Part shown: positions 51,642 to 62,000 of the stretch, in pieces
Layout of the letters: each line of letters opens with the position of its first letter
Numbering within the stretch: the stretch's first letter is position 1
Assembly: GCF_013177695.1 (NCBI RefSeq)
Contig: NZ_WOEY01000037.1
Location: 97,169-161,168, forward strand
DNA from: Paraburkholderia solitsugae
Lineage (GTDB): Bacteria; Pseudomonadota; Gammaproteobacteria; Burkholderiales; Burkholderiaceae
Direction: 5' to 3'
Length of the DNA stretch: 64,000 bases
Notes under the pieces: generated by a model
What the model saw: the letters and a program-made list of their open reading frames with translations, nothing else
What the model was told of the DNA's origin: nothing
Database searches by the model: none
Program-made: the position numbers and the translations under genes

Positions 51642-51980
51642 TTACACGCTCACTGCTTGTCGAGCGTGAATGTCCAAAGCTGAAGCCGACTTCACCGACG
51701 CGGCCCAGTTCGCCGCCACTGCGGTGAGTTCGGTGCGCGCGCGTTCGAGCGCTTCGATCCGCGCCGCCTCGTCTGAAAACTGCAACGGCTGCGCGTCGAC
51801 GAACGACGGGTCCGCAACGCCAAGAAATCCGAAAGCAGCCTTCAGCGCCGGCGTCAACGCATCCATCGACGAGTAGGGCGAGCCGGCACGCAAGTCAGCA
51901 CCGCGAGTCGTGATGAAAAGCACCTTCTGCCGCGCAAGCTGACCTGCTGTCTGCCCGTCGTCCGTAAACACATAGGTCAG
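51642..51980 (-). pseudogene. azoR: FMN-dependent NADH-azoreductase, 3' part (interrupted by IS)
   Basis: This is the C-terminal half of an AzoR/AcpD-family quinone and azo-dye reductase (LTYVFTDDGQTAGQL, QKVLFITTRGADL, AAFGFLGVADPSFVDAQPLQF). Removing the IS element and one copy of the 9-bp duplication restores a single frame of 227 codons running RTGLTYVFT across the junction, so the gene was intact before insertion. As it stands it cannot be expressed as a full protein. Confidence 0.93.
51972..51980. repeat. 9-bp target site duplication, left copy
   Basis: ATAGGTCAG directly flanks the IS on the left and is repeated exactly at 53486-53494 on the right. It is intact on both sides, which suggests simple insertion without later rearrangement. 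Confidence 0.95.
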
Positions 51981-53485
51981 CTTGTGATTACCCACTTCTT
52001 TCGCGAATCCTGGTAACCTGGCTTGCATCACGACGATGCGTGCGAGAAGAATGGCCGGGAAACGACAGGTAGAAGATCAGGCGTGGTTTGAGGGGGAACT
52101 TGAAGGAAGCGAATTCCGGGACGCGCGGCTACGCAAGCGGTTTGGAACGCTGCTGGAGCAACTGTGGAAGGGCATGGGGCAGACCATTCCGCTTGCCTGT
52201 CAGGACTGGGCCAGTACGAAGGCAGCCTATCGCTTCATGGACAATGATCGTGTCAGTGAACAAGACATTCTGAGCGGGCATTTCCAGGCAACCGCACAGC
52301 GTTTTTCCTCGACCGATGGACCGGTTCTTGTCCTTCAGGACACCACTACGTTTTCGTACGAAAGGGAACGTCCCGAACTCATCGGTTACGCTGGCAGCGC
52401 GATAACTTCCGCCCAGCGGCGAGGCCGGGCGACGCCGAGCCCGCAATGCGGCATCCTGATGCATTCAAGTCTCGCGGTAACAGCGCAAGGCCTGCCGCTC
52501 GGAGTGGCCGCCATCAAATTCTGGAGCCGCAAGAAGTTCAAGGACACTGCGACCCGACGTAGCAAGGTCAACTTCACTCGCATACCGATTGAGCAAAAGG
52601 AAAGCTTTCGCTGGATTGAGAATCTGCGGCAATCAACGACCCGACTCGGCGATCCGGATCGCTGTGTGCATATCGGTGACCGGGAAAGCGACATCTTTGA
52701 ACTGTTTGATGCTGCCAGCGAGCACGGAACGCATTTTCTGGTTCGTACCTGCTCGAACAGGTTGGCCGGTGACGGCGGGCATACCGTTGCAGAGGAAATG
52801 TCAGAGGTGCGGGTCAAGGGATTGCACCGCATCGAGTTTCGCGACGCCAAAGGGCGACCTCACCGGGCGCTTCTTGAGATCAGATACCGGCGCCTCACGG
52901 TTTGGCCGCCCGTCGCAAAGCAGCGGCACTATCCAGCGCTCAGACTGACGGTCATTCATGCGACAGAGCGCGGCGAGCCCACGGGTCGCAAGCGTGTCGA
53001 ATGGAAGCTGCTTACGGATCTGCCGGTGAACTCACGCGTGCAGGCAATCGAAAAGATCGATTGGTACGCGATGCGCTGGAAGATAGAAACGTTTCACAAG
53101 ATCCTGAAGTCGGGCTGCAAGGCTGAAGAGTCGCAGTTACGTACAGCCAGCCGGTTGACCAACCTGATCGCCATCTTCTGCATCCTCGCCTGGCGAGTAT
53201 TCTGGCTGACCGAGATCAATCGGTCTGCACCAGAGGCGCCACTGGAGGTGGCGCTCACCGCAACCGAGGTGACGCTCCTTGACCAGCTTGTCAAAGACAC
53301 AGCACGCGCCGCACAGGCGCCTGCCCTGTCACGCTGCCTCATCAAGCTCGCCCAGCTGGGCGGCTATCTCGCGCGCGCCAATGATCCTCCGCCCGGCAAT
53401 AAGGTCATCTGGCGCGGCATGCATCGGCTTGTCGACATCCAGATCGGGTACTGGTTGGGGCGTGAAAATAGTGGGTAATCACAAG
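51981..53485 (+). mobile_element. IS4-family insertion sequence, 1505 bp
   Basis: The terminal inverted repeats begin CTTGTGATTACCCACT at both ends (16 identical bases; about 22 of the first 25 agree). The element is flanked by exact 9-bp duplications and carries one transposase gene with the IS4 YREK signature. Both termini and the transposase look complete, so the element may still move. It interrupts the azoreductase gene. The transposase is most like the IS50 (Tn5) group, for which 9-bp duplications are usual. Confidence 0.95.
52036..53478 (+). CDS. IS4-family transposase (IS50-like)
   Basis: The 480-residue DDE transposase has an N-terminal DNA-binding domain (WFEGELEGSEFRDARLRKRFGTLLEQL). 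Catalytic Asp D102 lies in VLVLQDTTTFSY, the second Asp in VHIGDRESDIFELFD, and the C-terminal Glu in the perfect YREK signature Y-x2-R-x3-E-x6-K (YAMRWKIETFHKILK). The length matches Tn5-type transposases. It starts at ATG 52036; an ATG at 52051 is an alternative. The frame ends 7 bp before the right end of the element, within the inverted repeat. Confidence 0.96.
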   Translation: MRARRMAGKRQVEDQAWFEGELEGSEFRDARLRKRFGTLLEQLWKGMGQTIPLACQDWASTKAAYRFMDNDRVSEQDILSGHFQATAQRFSSTDGPVLVLQDTTTFSYERERPELIGYAGSAITSAQRRGRATPSPQCGILMHSSLAVTAQGLPLGVAAIKFWSRKKFKDTATRRSKVNFTRIPIEQKESFRWIENLRQSTTRLGDPDRCVHIGDRESDIFELFDAASEHGTHFLVRTCSNRLAGDGGHTVAEEMSEVRVKGLHRIEFRDAKGRPHRALLEIRYRRLTVWPPVAKQRHYPALRLTVIHATERGEPTGRKRVEWKLLTDLPVNSRVQAIEKIDWYAMRWKIETFHKILKSGCKAEESQLRTASRLTNLIAIFCILAWRVFWLTEINRSAPEAPLEVALTATEVTLLDQLVKDTARAAQAPALSRCLIKLAQLGGYLARANDPPPGNKVIWRGMHRLVDIQIGYWLGRENSG

Positions 53486-53839
53486 ATAGGTCAGCCCGGT
53501 ACGCGTGATGCTGTCAATGAAGGCCTTGAACGCGGAAGGCATCGACCAGTTGTACATGGGCATGGCAAAGACGAATGCGTCGGCGTCGAGCAGGCGCTTG
53601 CACAGCGCATCCGATGACGCCAATGTCGCTTTCATGGCGGGTGTGCGCTCGTGCGCCGGCGTGTAGGTCGCGATGGCGAATGCTTCGTTCACATGCGGCG
53701 GCGTATCGACCGTGACGTCGAGGTAATCGACCTCGATATCCACACCGTCTTCACGCAGGCGCTCCAGAAAATACCGGCTTAACGCGCGCGAATTGGATCG
53801 TTCGCGTTTGGCACTCGCGTCGACGTGCATGATTTTCAT
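53486..53839 (-). pseudogene. azoR: FMN-dependent NADH-azoreductase, 5' part (interrupted by IS)
   Basis: This is the N-terminal half of the azoreductase, with the flavodoxin-like start MKIMHVDASAKRERSNSRALSRYFLERL and the FMN-site loop MPMYNWSMPSAFKAFIDSITRTG. Bases 53486-53494 are the right copy of the target duplication. Translation from the intact start would run into the IS and end a few codons later, giving a truncated protein of about 144 residues. It lies downstream of the AhpD-like gene on the same strand, probably one stress operon before the insertion. Confidence 0.93.
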
Positions 53840-53900
53840 GAGTTCTTTCCTTCTTAAGGTTTAGGCAGATAGGGTTCGCGCAGGCATGGCTGCAGTGCGC

Positions 53901-54338
<438 letters not shown>

Positions 54339-54701
54339 GATTCACTCCTTAGCTGGCTGGATCCACTCAATGTGGTTCGGTGAGTGAAGATTAGGCGCTC
54401 GACTGGCCTTATTAAATAGCCGATTTTATCTAAATTAAGGTAACCACTTTTGTGGCGTGAACCAGGGGGTGCCCGTCGTGCGTCCGGAGCAACCTGAGCC
54501 ATCCCTGGCGGGCTTACAAAGCGCCCCAAGGTGTAACGCAGTGTTACGTCAGCGCTTGTCGTGACAAATTGGAATATCCCTACAGAACAATGTTCCGAAA
54601 ACAACGCCATAGTTGGGTAGACTTCACCTGCATCATCGTTCCGGTCCGGTGAATCGACGCGCCCTGGTTTTGTGGGGCAGCCGCAGTTTTCGGAGGTTGG
54701 C

Positions 54702-55943
54702 ATGAGCGAAGTGACGTCCACGCAGCCGAAGCGTTCCCGACGCGGGCGAATCGTGTTCGCGGTGATAGTGCTGGCGCTGGTCGCCCTGATGCTGGTGCAC
54801 CTGCTTCGCCCCAAGCCACCCAAGGCCGGCGTGGAGCCCCAGGTCGTGACGGCCGCCGCCGCGACACTCGGCGAGATGCCGGTCATCCTGAGCGAACTGG
54901 GCACGGTCACGCCCGTGGCGACGGTGACCGTGTTGCCTCAATTGAGCGGCTATCTGACAGCGGTTGGTTATCGGGAAGGCCAGGACGTGGAGAAAGGGCA
55001 GTTTCTCGCCCAGATCGATCCGCGCCAGTACGAGATCAGCAAACAGCAGGCCGAGGCCCAACTGGCCAAGGACCAGGCGGCGCTTGCCCAGGCCCGCTCC
55101 GACCTCGCCCGTTTCGCTCAGTTGAACGAGCGAAAGTCGATCGCCGAGCAGACCTACGTCGATCAGCAGTTCCTCGTCCAGCAGGACGAGGCCGCGGTCA
55201 AGGTCGACAAGGCCAATATCGCGCAGTTTGAACTCGACCTGGCGTATTGCCGTATCACCGCCCCCGTTTCCGGTCGGGTCGGCCTGCGTCTCGTCGACCC
55301 CGGCAACTACGTCACCGCGTCGAGTCAGCCGGGCATCGCGGTCATTACCACCATGAAGCCGACCACGGTGGAATTCACCGTGCCGCAGAACTCGCTCGCC
55401 GACGTGCTGCGGCGCGTCAATTCCGGTGCGAAGCTGCCGGTCACGGCGTACCGCAGCGACAACAGCACGCTGGTGGCGACCGGCATGCTGTATGCCGTCA
55501 ATAACCAGATGGCCACCAGCACCGGGACAGTCTCGCTACGCGCGACCTTCCCGAACGACGACGAAGCGCTGTTCCCGAGCGAATTCGTCAACGTCAAGCT
55601 ACTGGTCGATACGCTCCAGAACGCCGTGCTGGTGCCGACGCCGGCCGTGCAGAGCGGCGCGCCGGGCGATTATGTGTATCTCGTCAATGCCAACAACACG
55701 GTGTCCGTGCACAAGGTCACGCTGGGTCCGAGCGACGGCAAGCACACCGTCATCGCGTCCGGCCTCGCGGCCGGCAACACGGTCGTGACCGACGGCATGG
55801 ACCGGCTGAGTGACGGCGCGCAGATCAAGGTCGCCCCGGCGAAGCAACCGGCGCCAGCCGGCGCGGCATCGTCCGCGTCCTCTGCCGGCGCGGCCCAGGA
55901 GCACCGGCAGAAGACGCCGGCCAGCGCCTCGCAAGCGTCGTAA
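54702..55943 (+). CDS. RND efflux periplasmic adaptor (MdtA-like)
   Basis: The 413-residue membrane fusion protein has an N-terminal transmembrane helix (GRIVFAVIVLALVALMLVHLL). Lipoyl half-motifs (TVTVLPQLSGYLTAVGYREGQDVEKGQFLAQIDPR and YCRITAPVSGRVGLRLVDPGNYV) flank a coiled-coil hairpin of about 60 residues. A beta-barrel and membrane-proximal domain follow, then an Ala/Pro/Ser-rich tail. I chose the ATG at 54702, which has a GGAGG site, over the frame from 54672. It links the inner-membrane RND pumps encoded downstream to the outer-membrane channel. No regulator gene is adjacent. Confidence 0.93.
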   Translation: MSEVTSTQPKRSRRGRIVFAVIVLALVALMLVHLLRPKPPKAGVEPQVVTAAAATLGEMPVILSELGTVTPVATVTVLPQLSGYLTAVGYREGQDVEKGQFLAQIDPRQYEISKQQAEAQLAKDQAALAQARSDLARFAQLNERKSIAEQTYVDQQFLVQQDEAAVKVDKANIAQFELDLAYCRITAPVSGRVGLRLVDPGNYVTASSQPGIAVITTMKPTTVEFTVPQNSLADVLRRVNSGAKLPVTAYRSDNSTLVATGMLYAVNNQMATSTGTVSLRATFPNDDEALFPSEFVNVKLLVDTLQNAVLVPTPAVQSGAPGDYVYLVNANNTVSVHKVTLGPSDGKHTVIASGLAAGNTVVTDGMDRLSDGAQIKVAPAKQPAPAGAASSASSAGAAQEHRQKTPASASQAS

Positions 55944-55961
55944 GCGGCGGACGACGAGCTG

Positions 55962-58900
55962 ATGAACCTCTCCCGCCTGTTCATTCTTCGGCCAGTAGCC
56001 ACCTCGCTGCTGATGATCGCCCTTGTGCTGGTGGGGCTGGTCTCAGTGCGCTTTCTGCCGGTCTCCTCGTTGCCCGCTGTCGACTATCCGACGATCCAGG
56101 TGCAGACCTTCTATCCGGGGGCGAGCCCGGACGTGATGGCGACCACCGTGACTGCGCCGCTGGAAGTGCAGTTGGGGGAGATCCCGGGTCTGCAACAGAT
56201 GATTTCCTATAGCTCGGAAGGGGCGTCGGTCATCACTTTGCAGTTCGATCTCTCGCTGAGTCTCGATATCGCCGAGCAGAACGTTCAGCAGGCGATCAAC
56301 GCGTCCAACAGCTATCTGCCGAGCGGTCTGCCGGCGCCGCCGACCTATGCGAAGGTGAACCCCGCGGACCAGCCGATCCTGACTCTCGCGGTGACATCCA
56401 AGTCGATGTCGCTCACCCAGTTGGAGGATGCGGCCAACAACCGGCTTGCCACGAAAATCTCCGAGGTGCCTGGCGTGGGCCTCGTCGGCCTCGCCGGCGG
56501 CAACGTGCCGGCGGTCAGGGTGGAGGCGGACCCGCAGAAGCTGGCCGCCTACGGCCTGAGTCTCGACGACCTGCGCACACTGCTGGCCAACGTCAACGTC
56601 AGCCAGCCGAAAGGCAATTTCGACGGACCGGAGCTGGACTACACGATCAACGCCAACGACCAGATCGTCGATCCCAAGGATTATCTGGACACGGTGATCG
56701 CCTACCAGAACGGCGCGCCCGTGTACCTGCGCGATGTCGCGCGGGCCACCCAGGCCCCGCAGGACGTCGAGCGGGGCGCCTGGTACAACCACACGCCGGC
56801 GATCGTGCTCAACGTGCAGCGTCAGCCGGGGGCGAACGTGATCGCCACGGTCAACCAGATCATGAAGCAGTTGCCCGCGCTGGAATCCACGCTGCCGGCG
56901 GGCATGCAGGTCACCGTCGTCTCGGACAGCACCGGCGTGATCCGCTCGTCGGTTTCCGACGCGGCCTTCGAGTTGGTGCTCGCAGTGGTGCTGGTGGTGC
57001 TGGTGATCTTCGTGTTCCTGCGCAACGTGCCGGCGACCATCATCCCCAGCATCTCGGTGCCGGTTTCGCTGATCGGCACGCTCGCGGTGATGTACGAGCT
57101 CAATTACTCGATCGACAACCTCTCGCTGATGGCGCTGATCATCGCCACCGGTTTCGTGGTCGACGACTCGATCGTGATGATCGAGAACGTCGTGCGCTAT
57201 CTGGAGGAGGGGATGAGCCCGCTGGAGGCGGCTCTCGAAGGCGCCGGACAGATCGGCTTCACGATTCTTTCGCTGACCATCTCGCTGATCGCGGTGCTGA
57301 TCCCGCTGCTGTTCATGGGCGGGGTGATCGGGCGTCTGTTCAGCGAATTCGCGGTGACGCTCGCGGTCACCATCGTCATCTCGGCCGTGGTCTCGCTGAC
57401 TGTGGTGCCCATGCTTTGTGCGCGAATTTTGCGCGCCCAGGCGCAACGGCATCCGAGCCGCTTCGAGCGTATCAGCGAGGGCCTGTTCAACAAGACACTC
57501 TCGGGTTATGAACGCGGGCTGCGCTGGGTGCTCGATCACCAGACCCTCACGCTGCTGGTGGCGGTTGGCACGGTGGTGCTCACGGCGGTCCTGTACATCG
57601 TGATTCCCAAGGGGCTGTTTCCGGTGCAGGACGTCGGCGTGATCCAGGGCATCAGCGTGGCGGACAACTCGGTGTCCTACACGGCGATGGCGGTGCGCCA
57701 GGCGGCACTGGCCGAGGCCATTCTCAAGGACCCCAACGTCACCTCGGTCACCTCCTACGTGGGCATTGACGGGACCAATCCCACGCTGAACAACGGCCGC
57801 TTCCTGATCAATCTGAAGGCTCGAGACGACCGTTCGCTGACCGCGCAGCAAATCGTCCGGCGCCTGCAACAGGAGGTGGCCGACGTGCCGGGCATCAAGC
57901 TGTATCTCCAGCCCGAGCAGGATCTCACGCTCGACACCACCGTCTCGCCGAACCAGTACAAGTTCGTACTGCGCGGGCCGAACCAGCAGGCGTTCGACCA
58001 GTACGTGCCGGCGCTGATTGCACGGATGAAGCAGATCGCCGCGATTACCGACGTGACCAGCGATCTGAATACGCAAGGCCTGAGCGTCAATGTCGAGGTC
58101 AACCGGCAACTGGCCGCGCGCTACGGCATCACGGCGGCGACCATCGACAACGCGCTCTACGATGCGCTCGGCCAGCGCATCGTCTCGACCATTTTCGAGC
58201 AGTCGGATCAGTACCGGGTCATTCTCGTGGCCAAGCCTGAGGCGCTGCCCGATCTGGATTCGCTTGGCAACCTGTATCTGCCCAGCCAGACCAGCAGCAC
58301 CGGCCAGGTGCCGCTCAAGGGGATCGCCACGATCAAGGTCACGAAGTCGCCGCTCGTGATCAGCCATCTGGCCCAGTTCCCCGCCGTCACCATTTCGTTC
58401 AATCTGGCGAAGGACGCCTCGTTGAGCACGGCGGTGGACCAGATACGCAAGGCCGAGACGGCGGTGAATCTGCCGCCGTCGATTACGTCCTCGTTCCAGG
58501 GCGCGGCCCAGGCGTTTGAAGATTCGTTGCAGAGCGAGGTGTATCTGCTGGTCGCGGCGCTGGTCGCTGTTTACATCGTGCTGGGCGTGCTCTACGAGAG
58601 CTACATCCATCCGGTGACGATCCTGTCCACCTTGCCGTCCGCCGGCATCGGCGCCTTGCTCGCGCTGATGATCGCGGGCAGCGACCTGGACGTGATCGGC
58701 ATTATCGGCATCGTGCTGCTGATCGGCATCGTCAAGAAGAACGCGATCATGATGGTGGACTTCGCGCTCGACGCCGAGCGCAACCACGGCAAGTCGCCGC
58801 GCGACGCGATCTTCGAAGCTTCGTTGTTGCGCTTCCGGCCGATCCTGATGACAACGCTCGCGGCCATGCTCGGCGCCTTGCCGATGCTGCTCGGCACCGG

Positions 58901-59069
58901 CACGGGTTCGGAGCTGCGCCGGCCGCTCGGCCTCGCGATCATCGGCGGCCTGACCTTGAGCCAGATGCTGACGCTGTTCACGACGCCGGTGATCTACCTC
59001 TGCTTCGACCGGATTGCCCAGCGTGTGCGCCAGAGGGCGGCTGATCGCGCAGCGAGGAGCGCGCCGTGA
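55962..59069 (+). CDS. RND multidrug efflux permease, MdtB-like
   Basis: The 1035-residue inner-membrane proton-driven pump begins MNLSRLFILRPVATSLLMIALVLVGLVSVRFLPVSSLP, typical of MdtB. TM4 holds the adjacent proton-relay aspartates (GFVVDDSIVMIENV) and TM10 the relay lysine (GIVKKNAIMMVDFAL). It begins 18 bp after the adaptor gene and overlaps the next pump gene by 4 bp (GTGA). MdtB and MdtC form a B2C heterotrimer in E. coli, so this protein probably works with the next one. Confidence 0.94.
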   Translation: MNLSRLFILRPVATSLLMIALVLVGLVSVRFLPVSSLPAVDYPTIQVQTFYPGASPDVMATTVTAPLEVQLGEIPGLQQMISYSSEGASVITLQFDLSLSLDIAEQNVQQAINASNSYLPSGLPAPPTYAKVNPADQPILTLAVTSKSMSLTQLEDAANNRLATKISEVPGVGLVGLAGGNVPAVRVEADPQKLAAYGLSLDDLRTLLANVNVSQPKGNFDGPELDYTINANDQIVDPKDYLDTVIAYQNGAPVYLRDVARATQAPQDVERGAWYNHTPAIVLNVQRQPGANVIATVNQIMKQLPALESTLPAGMQVTVVSDSTGVIRSSVSDAAFELVLAVVLVVLVIFVFLRNVPATIIPSISVPVSLIGTLAVMYELNYSIDNLSLMALIIATGFVVDDSIVMIENVVRYLEEGMSPLEAALEGAGQIGFTILSLTISLIAVLIPLLFMGGVIGRLFSEFAVTLAVTIVISAVVSLTVVPMLCARILRAQAQRHPSRFERISEGLFNKTLSGYERGLRWVLDHQTLTLLVAVGTVVLTAVLYIVIPKGLFPVQDVGVIQGISVADNSVSYTAMAVRQAALAEAILKDPNVTSVTSYVGIDGTNPTLNNGRFLINLKARDDRSLTAQQIVRRLQQEVADVPGIKLYLQPEQDLTLDTTVSPNQYKFVLRGPNQQAFDQYVPALIARMKQIAAITDVTSDLNTQGLSVNVEVNRQLAARYGITAATIDNALYDALGQRIVSTIFEQSDQYRVILVAKPEALPDLDSLGNLYLPSQTSSTGQVPLKGIATIKVTKSPLVISHLAQFPAVTISFNLAKDASLSTAVDQIRKAETAVNLPPSITSSFQGAAQAFEDSLQSEVYLLVAALVAVYIVLGVLYESYIHPVTILSTLPSAGIGALLALMIAGSDLDVIGIIGIVLLIGIVKKNAIMMVDFALDAERNHGKSPRDAIFEASLLRFRPILMTTLAAMLGALPMLLGTGTGSELRRPLGLAIIGGLTLSQMLTLFTTPVIYLCFDRIAQRVRQRAADRAARSAP

Positions 59070-62000
59070 ACATCTCGGCGCTGTTCATCCGCCGGCCCGT
59101 CGCGACGACCTTGCTGGCCGTCGCGATCCTGCTGTCGGGTGCGCTTGCCTATTTCCGGCTGCCGGTTGCGCCGCTGCCGAACATCGCCTATCCGGTCATC
59201 GTGGTGCAGGCAAACATGGCGGGCGCCAGCCCGGAAATCATGGCCTCCACGGTGGCCGAGCCGCTGGAGCGCCGGCTCGCCACGATCGCCGACGTGAGCC
59301 AGCTGACCTCGACCAACTACGTCGGCTCGTCGATGATCGTCATCGTGTTCGGGCTGAACCGCGATATCAACGGCGCTGCCCGCGACGTCGAAGCGGCCAT
59401 CCAGGCAGCCCGCGCCGACCTACCCACCACGCTGCGCAGCAATCCGACCTACCGCCAGTACAACCCGGCGGGGGCGCCGATCATGGTGCTCGCATTGACG
59501 TCAGACACGCTGACCAAGGCGCAGCTCTACGATTCCGCCGATTCGGTGATCCAGCAGCAACTCTCGCAGGTCGACGGCGTCGGGCAAATCACGCTCGGGG
59601 GCGGCGCGTTGCCCTCGGTGCGGGTCGAGTTGCAGCCGGGCAAGCTCAACAGCTACGGCATCGGGCTCGAAGACGTGCGCGCGGCGATCGGTGCTGCGAA
59701 CGCCAACAGTGCGAAGGGGCATATCGACCAGGGCGAGCAGCGCTACGAGATCCTATCCAACGATCAGATCAGCAAGGCCGCGCCCTACCGTGACGTCATC
59801 ATCGCGTACCGCGACGGTGCACCGGTGCTGCTGCGCGATGTCGCCCAGGTGATCGACTCGAACGAAAACATCCGCAACGCAGGGCTGTACAACAGCAAGT
59901 CGTCCGTGCTCGTGATCGTCTACCCGATGCCGGGCAGCAATGTCGTCAAGACTGTCGCGCAGATTCAGGCTCGCCTGCCTTCAATCGAGGCGGCATTGCC
60001 GAGCGCCATCCGCGTCAACGTGGCGATCGACCGCTCCGAATCGGTCAGGGCCTCGGTGGGCGATACCGAACGCACGCTCTTCATCGCCGTGCTGCTTGTG
60101 GTCGGGGTGGTCTTCGTGTTCCTGCTTTCGCCGCGTGCGACGCTGATCCCCGCGGTCGCTTTGCCGCTGTCGATCATCGGCACGTTCGGGCCGATGTACC
60201 TGCTCGGCTACAGCATCGACAACCTCTCGCTGATGGCGTTGACGATCGGCACCGGCTTCGTGGTCGACGATGCGGTGGTGGTGCTGGAGAATATCGTGCG
60301 CCACCTCGAAGCCGGCCTCGATCCCAAGGAGGCCGCGCTGCGCGGCAGCGCCGAGGTGGGTTTTACGGTCATCTCGATGAGCCTGTCGCTGATCGCGGTG
60401 TTCTTGCCGATCCTGTTGATGCCGGGCATCGTCGGCTTGCTGTTTCATGAATTCGCGGTGACGCTGTCCATCGCGATTCTGTTCTCGCTGCTGATCTCTT
60501 TGACGATTACGCCGACCATGTGCGCGTATGTGCTGAGCCATCAGCATGCGAAGCACTCGCAGGCGCGCTGGGCGAGCTGGTTCGAAGCGCAGTTCGAGCG
60601 TTTCAAGAATGGCTACTCGCGCTCGCTGGACGCCGTGCTCGACCACTCGTTACTGATCGGCCTCATGTTGGTCGCGCTGCTCGTGCTCAACGTGTTCCTG
60701 TTCAGATTGTTGCCGGCCACCTTTTTCCCGGAGCAGGACACCGGCATCCTGATCGGGCAGATCATCGCCGATCAAAGCATCTCGTTTCCGGCGATGGAAA
60801 AGAAGCTCGCGCAGTTGCAGTCGATCGTCCAGCAGGACCCCGCGGTGGCCTCCGTCGCGGGCTTCACCGGCGGCCGGGCACTCAACAGCGCCAACGTCTT
60901 TATCGAACTCAAGCCATTGGCCCAGCGTCATCTATCGGCCACCCAGGTCGTCAACCGCCTACGGCCGAAACTGAATGCGGTATCGGGCGCGCGGCTCTTC
61001 CTGCAGGCCCAGCAGGATCTGCAGATCGGCGGACGGCAGGCCGCCGCCGAGTATCAATACACACTGACCAGCGACGATGCCGATGCGTTGTTCAAGTGGG
61101 TGCCCAAGCTCGTGACCGAACTCGGCAAGTACCGCGGGCAACTGCTCGACGTCAACTCGGATCTGCAGCAAAACGGCCTGCAAACCTACCTCAATATCAG
61201 CCGTGCCACCGCGACGCGCTATGGCTTCCAGCCGAACCAGATCGACAACGTGCTCTACGACGCATTCGGCCAGCGCACCGTTTCGACGATCTACAACGCG
61301 CTCAATCAATACTTCGTGGTGATGGAGGTGGCGCCGCAATACTGGCAGTATCCGCAAACCCTCGACCAGATTTTCCTGAGCACGGCCGCAGGCAACGCGA
61401 ACGGCACGCAGCAGACCCAGATGCCGGGCGGCACCGTCACCGCGCCCAAGCAGGCTGTGGCCGTGAACACCTCGCAAAGTACCAGCAGCAACACGAACGC
61501 GCTGAATGCCAATGCCGAAGCCAATCAGCTCACCAACAGCATTTCCAATAGCAAGGGCGGCAATTCCAGCGGCAGCGCGGACAGCACTGCGGCCGAGACG
61601 ATGGTGCCGCTTCGGACGATGCTGACTTACGCCAACAGCCACACCGCGACGCAGGTCAACCATCAGAGCGGCCTGGTGGCCGGGACCATCTCGTTCAACC
61701 TGCCGGGCGGCGGCTCGCTCAGCCAGGCGGGCGAGATCATCAAGAAAGCCGAGCAGGACATCAACATGCCGGCCTCGATCCACGGTGCATTCGCCGGCGC
61801 GGCGCAAGCCTACGCGCAGTCGATGGGCACCGTGCCGCTGCTGATCCTAGCCGCCCTGGTCGTCGTTTATATCGTGCTGGGCGTACTGTACGAGAACACG
61901 ATCCACCCGCTCACCATCCTGTCCACCCTGCCGTCTGCTGGGATCGGCGCGACGCTCGCATTGCTGGTCTTCGGCACGCCGTTTTCGGTGATCGCGCTGA

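Noticed and set aside
56043..58787. A 914-codon open frame on the minus strand opposite the MdtB-like pump gene.
   Set aside because: It mirrors the high-G+C pump gene, has no recognisable domain and is rich in His/Arg/Asp as expected for an antisense shadow.
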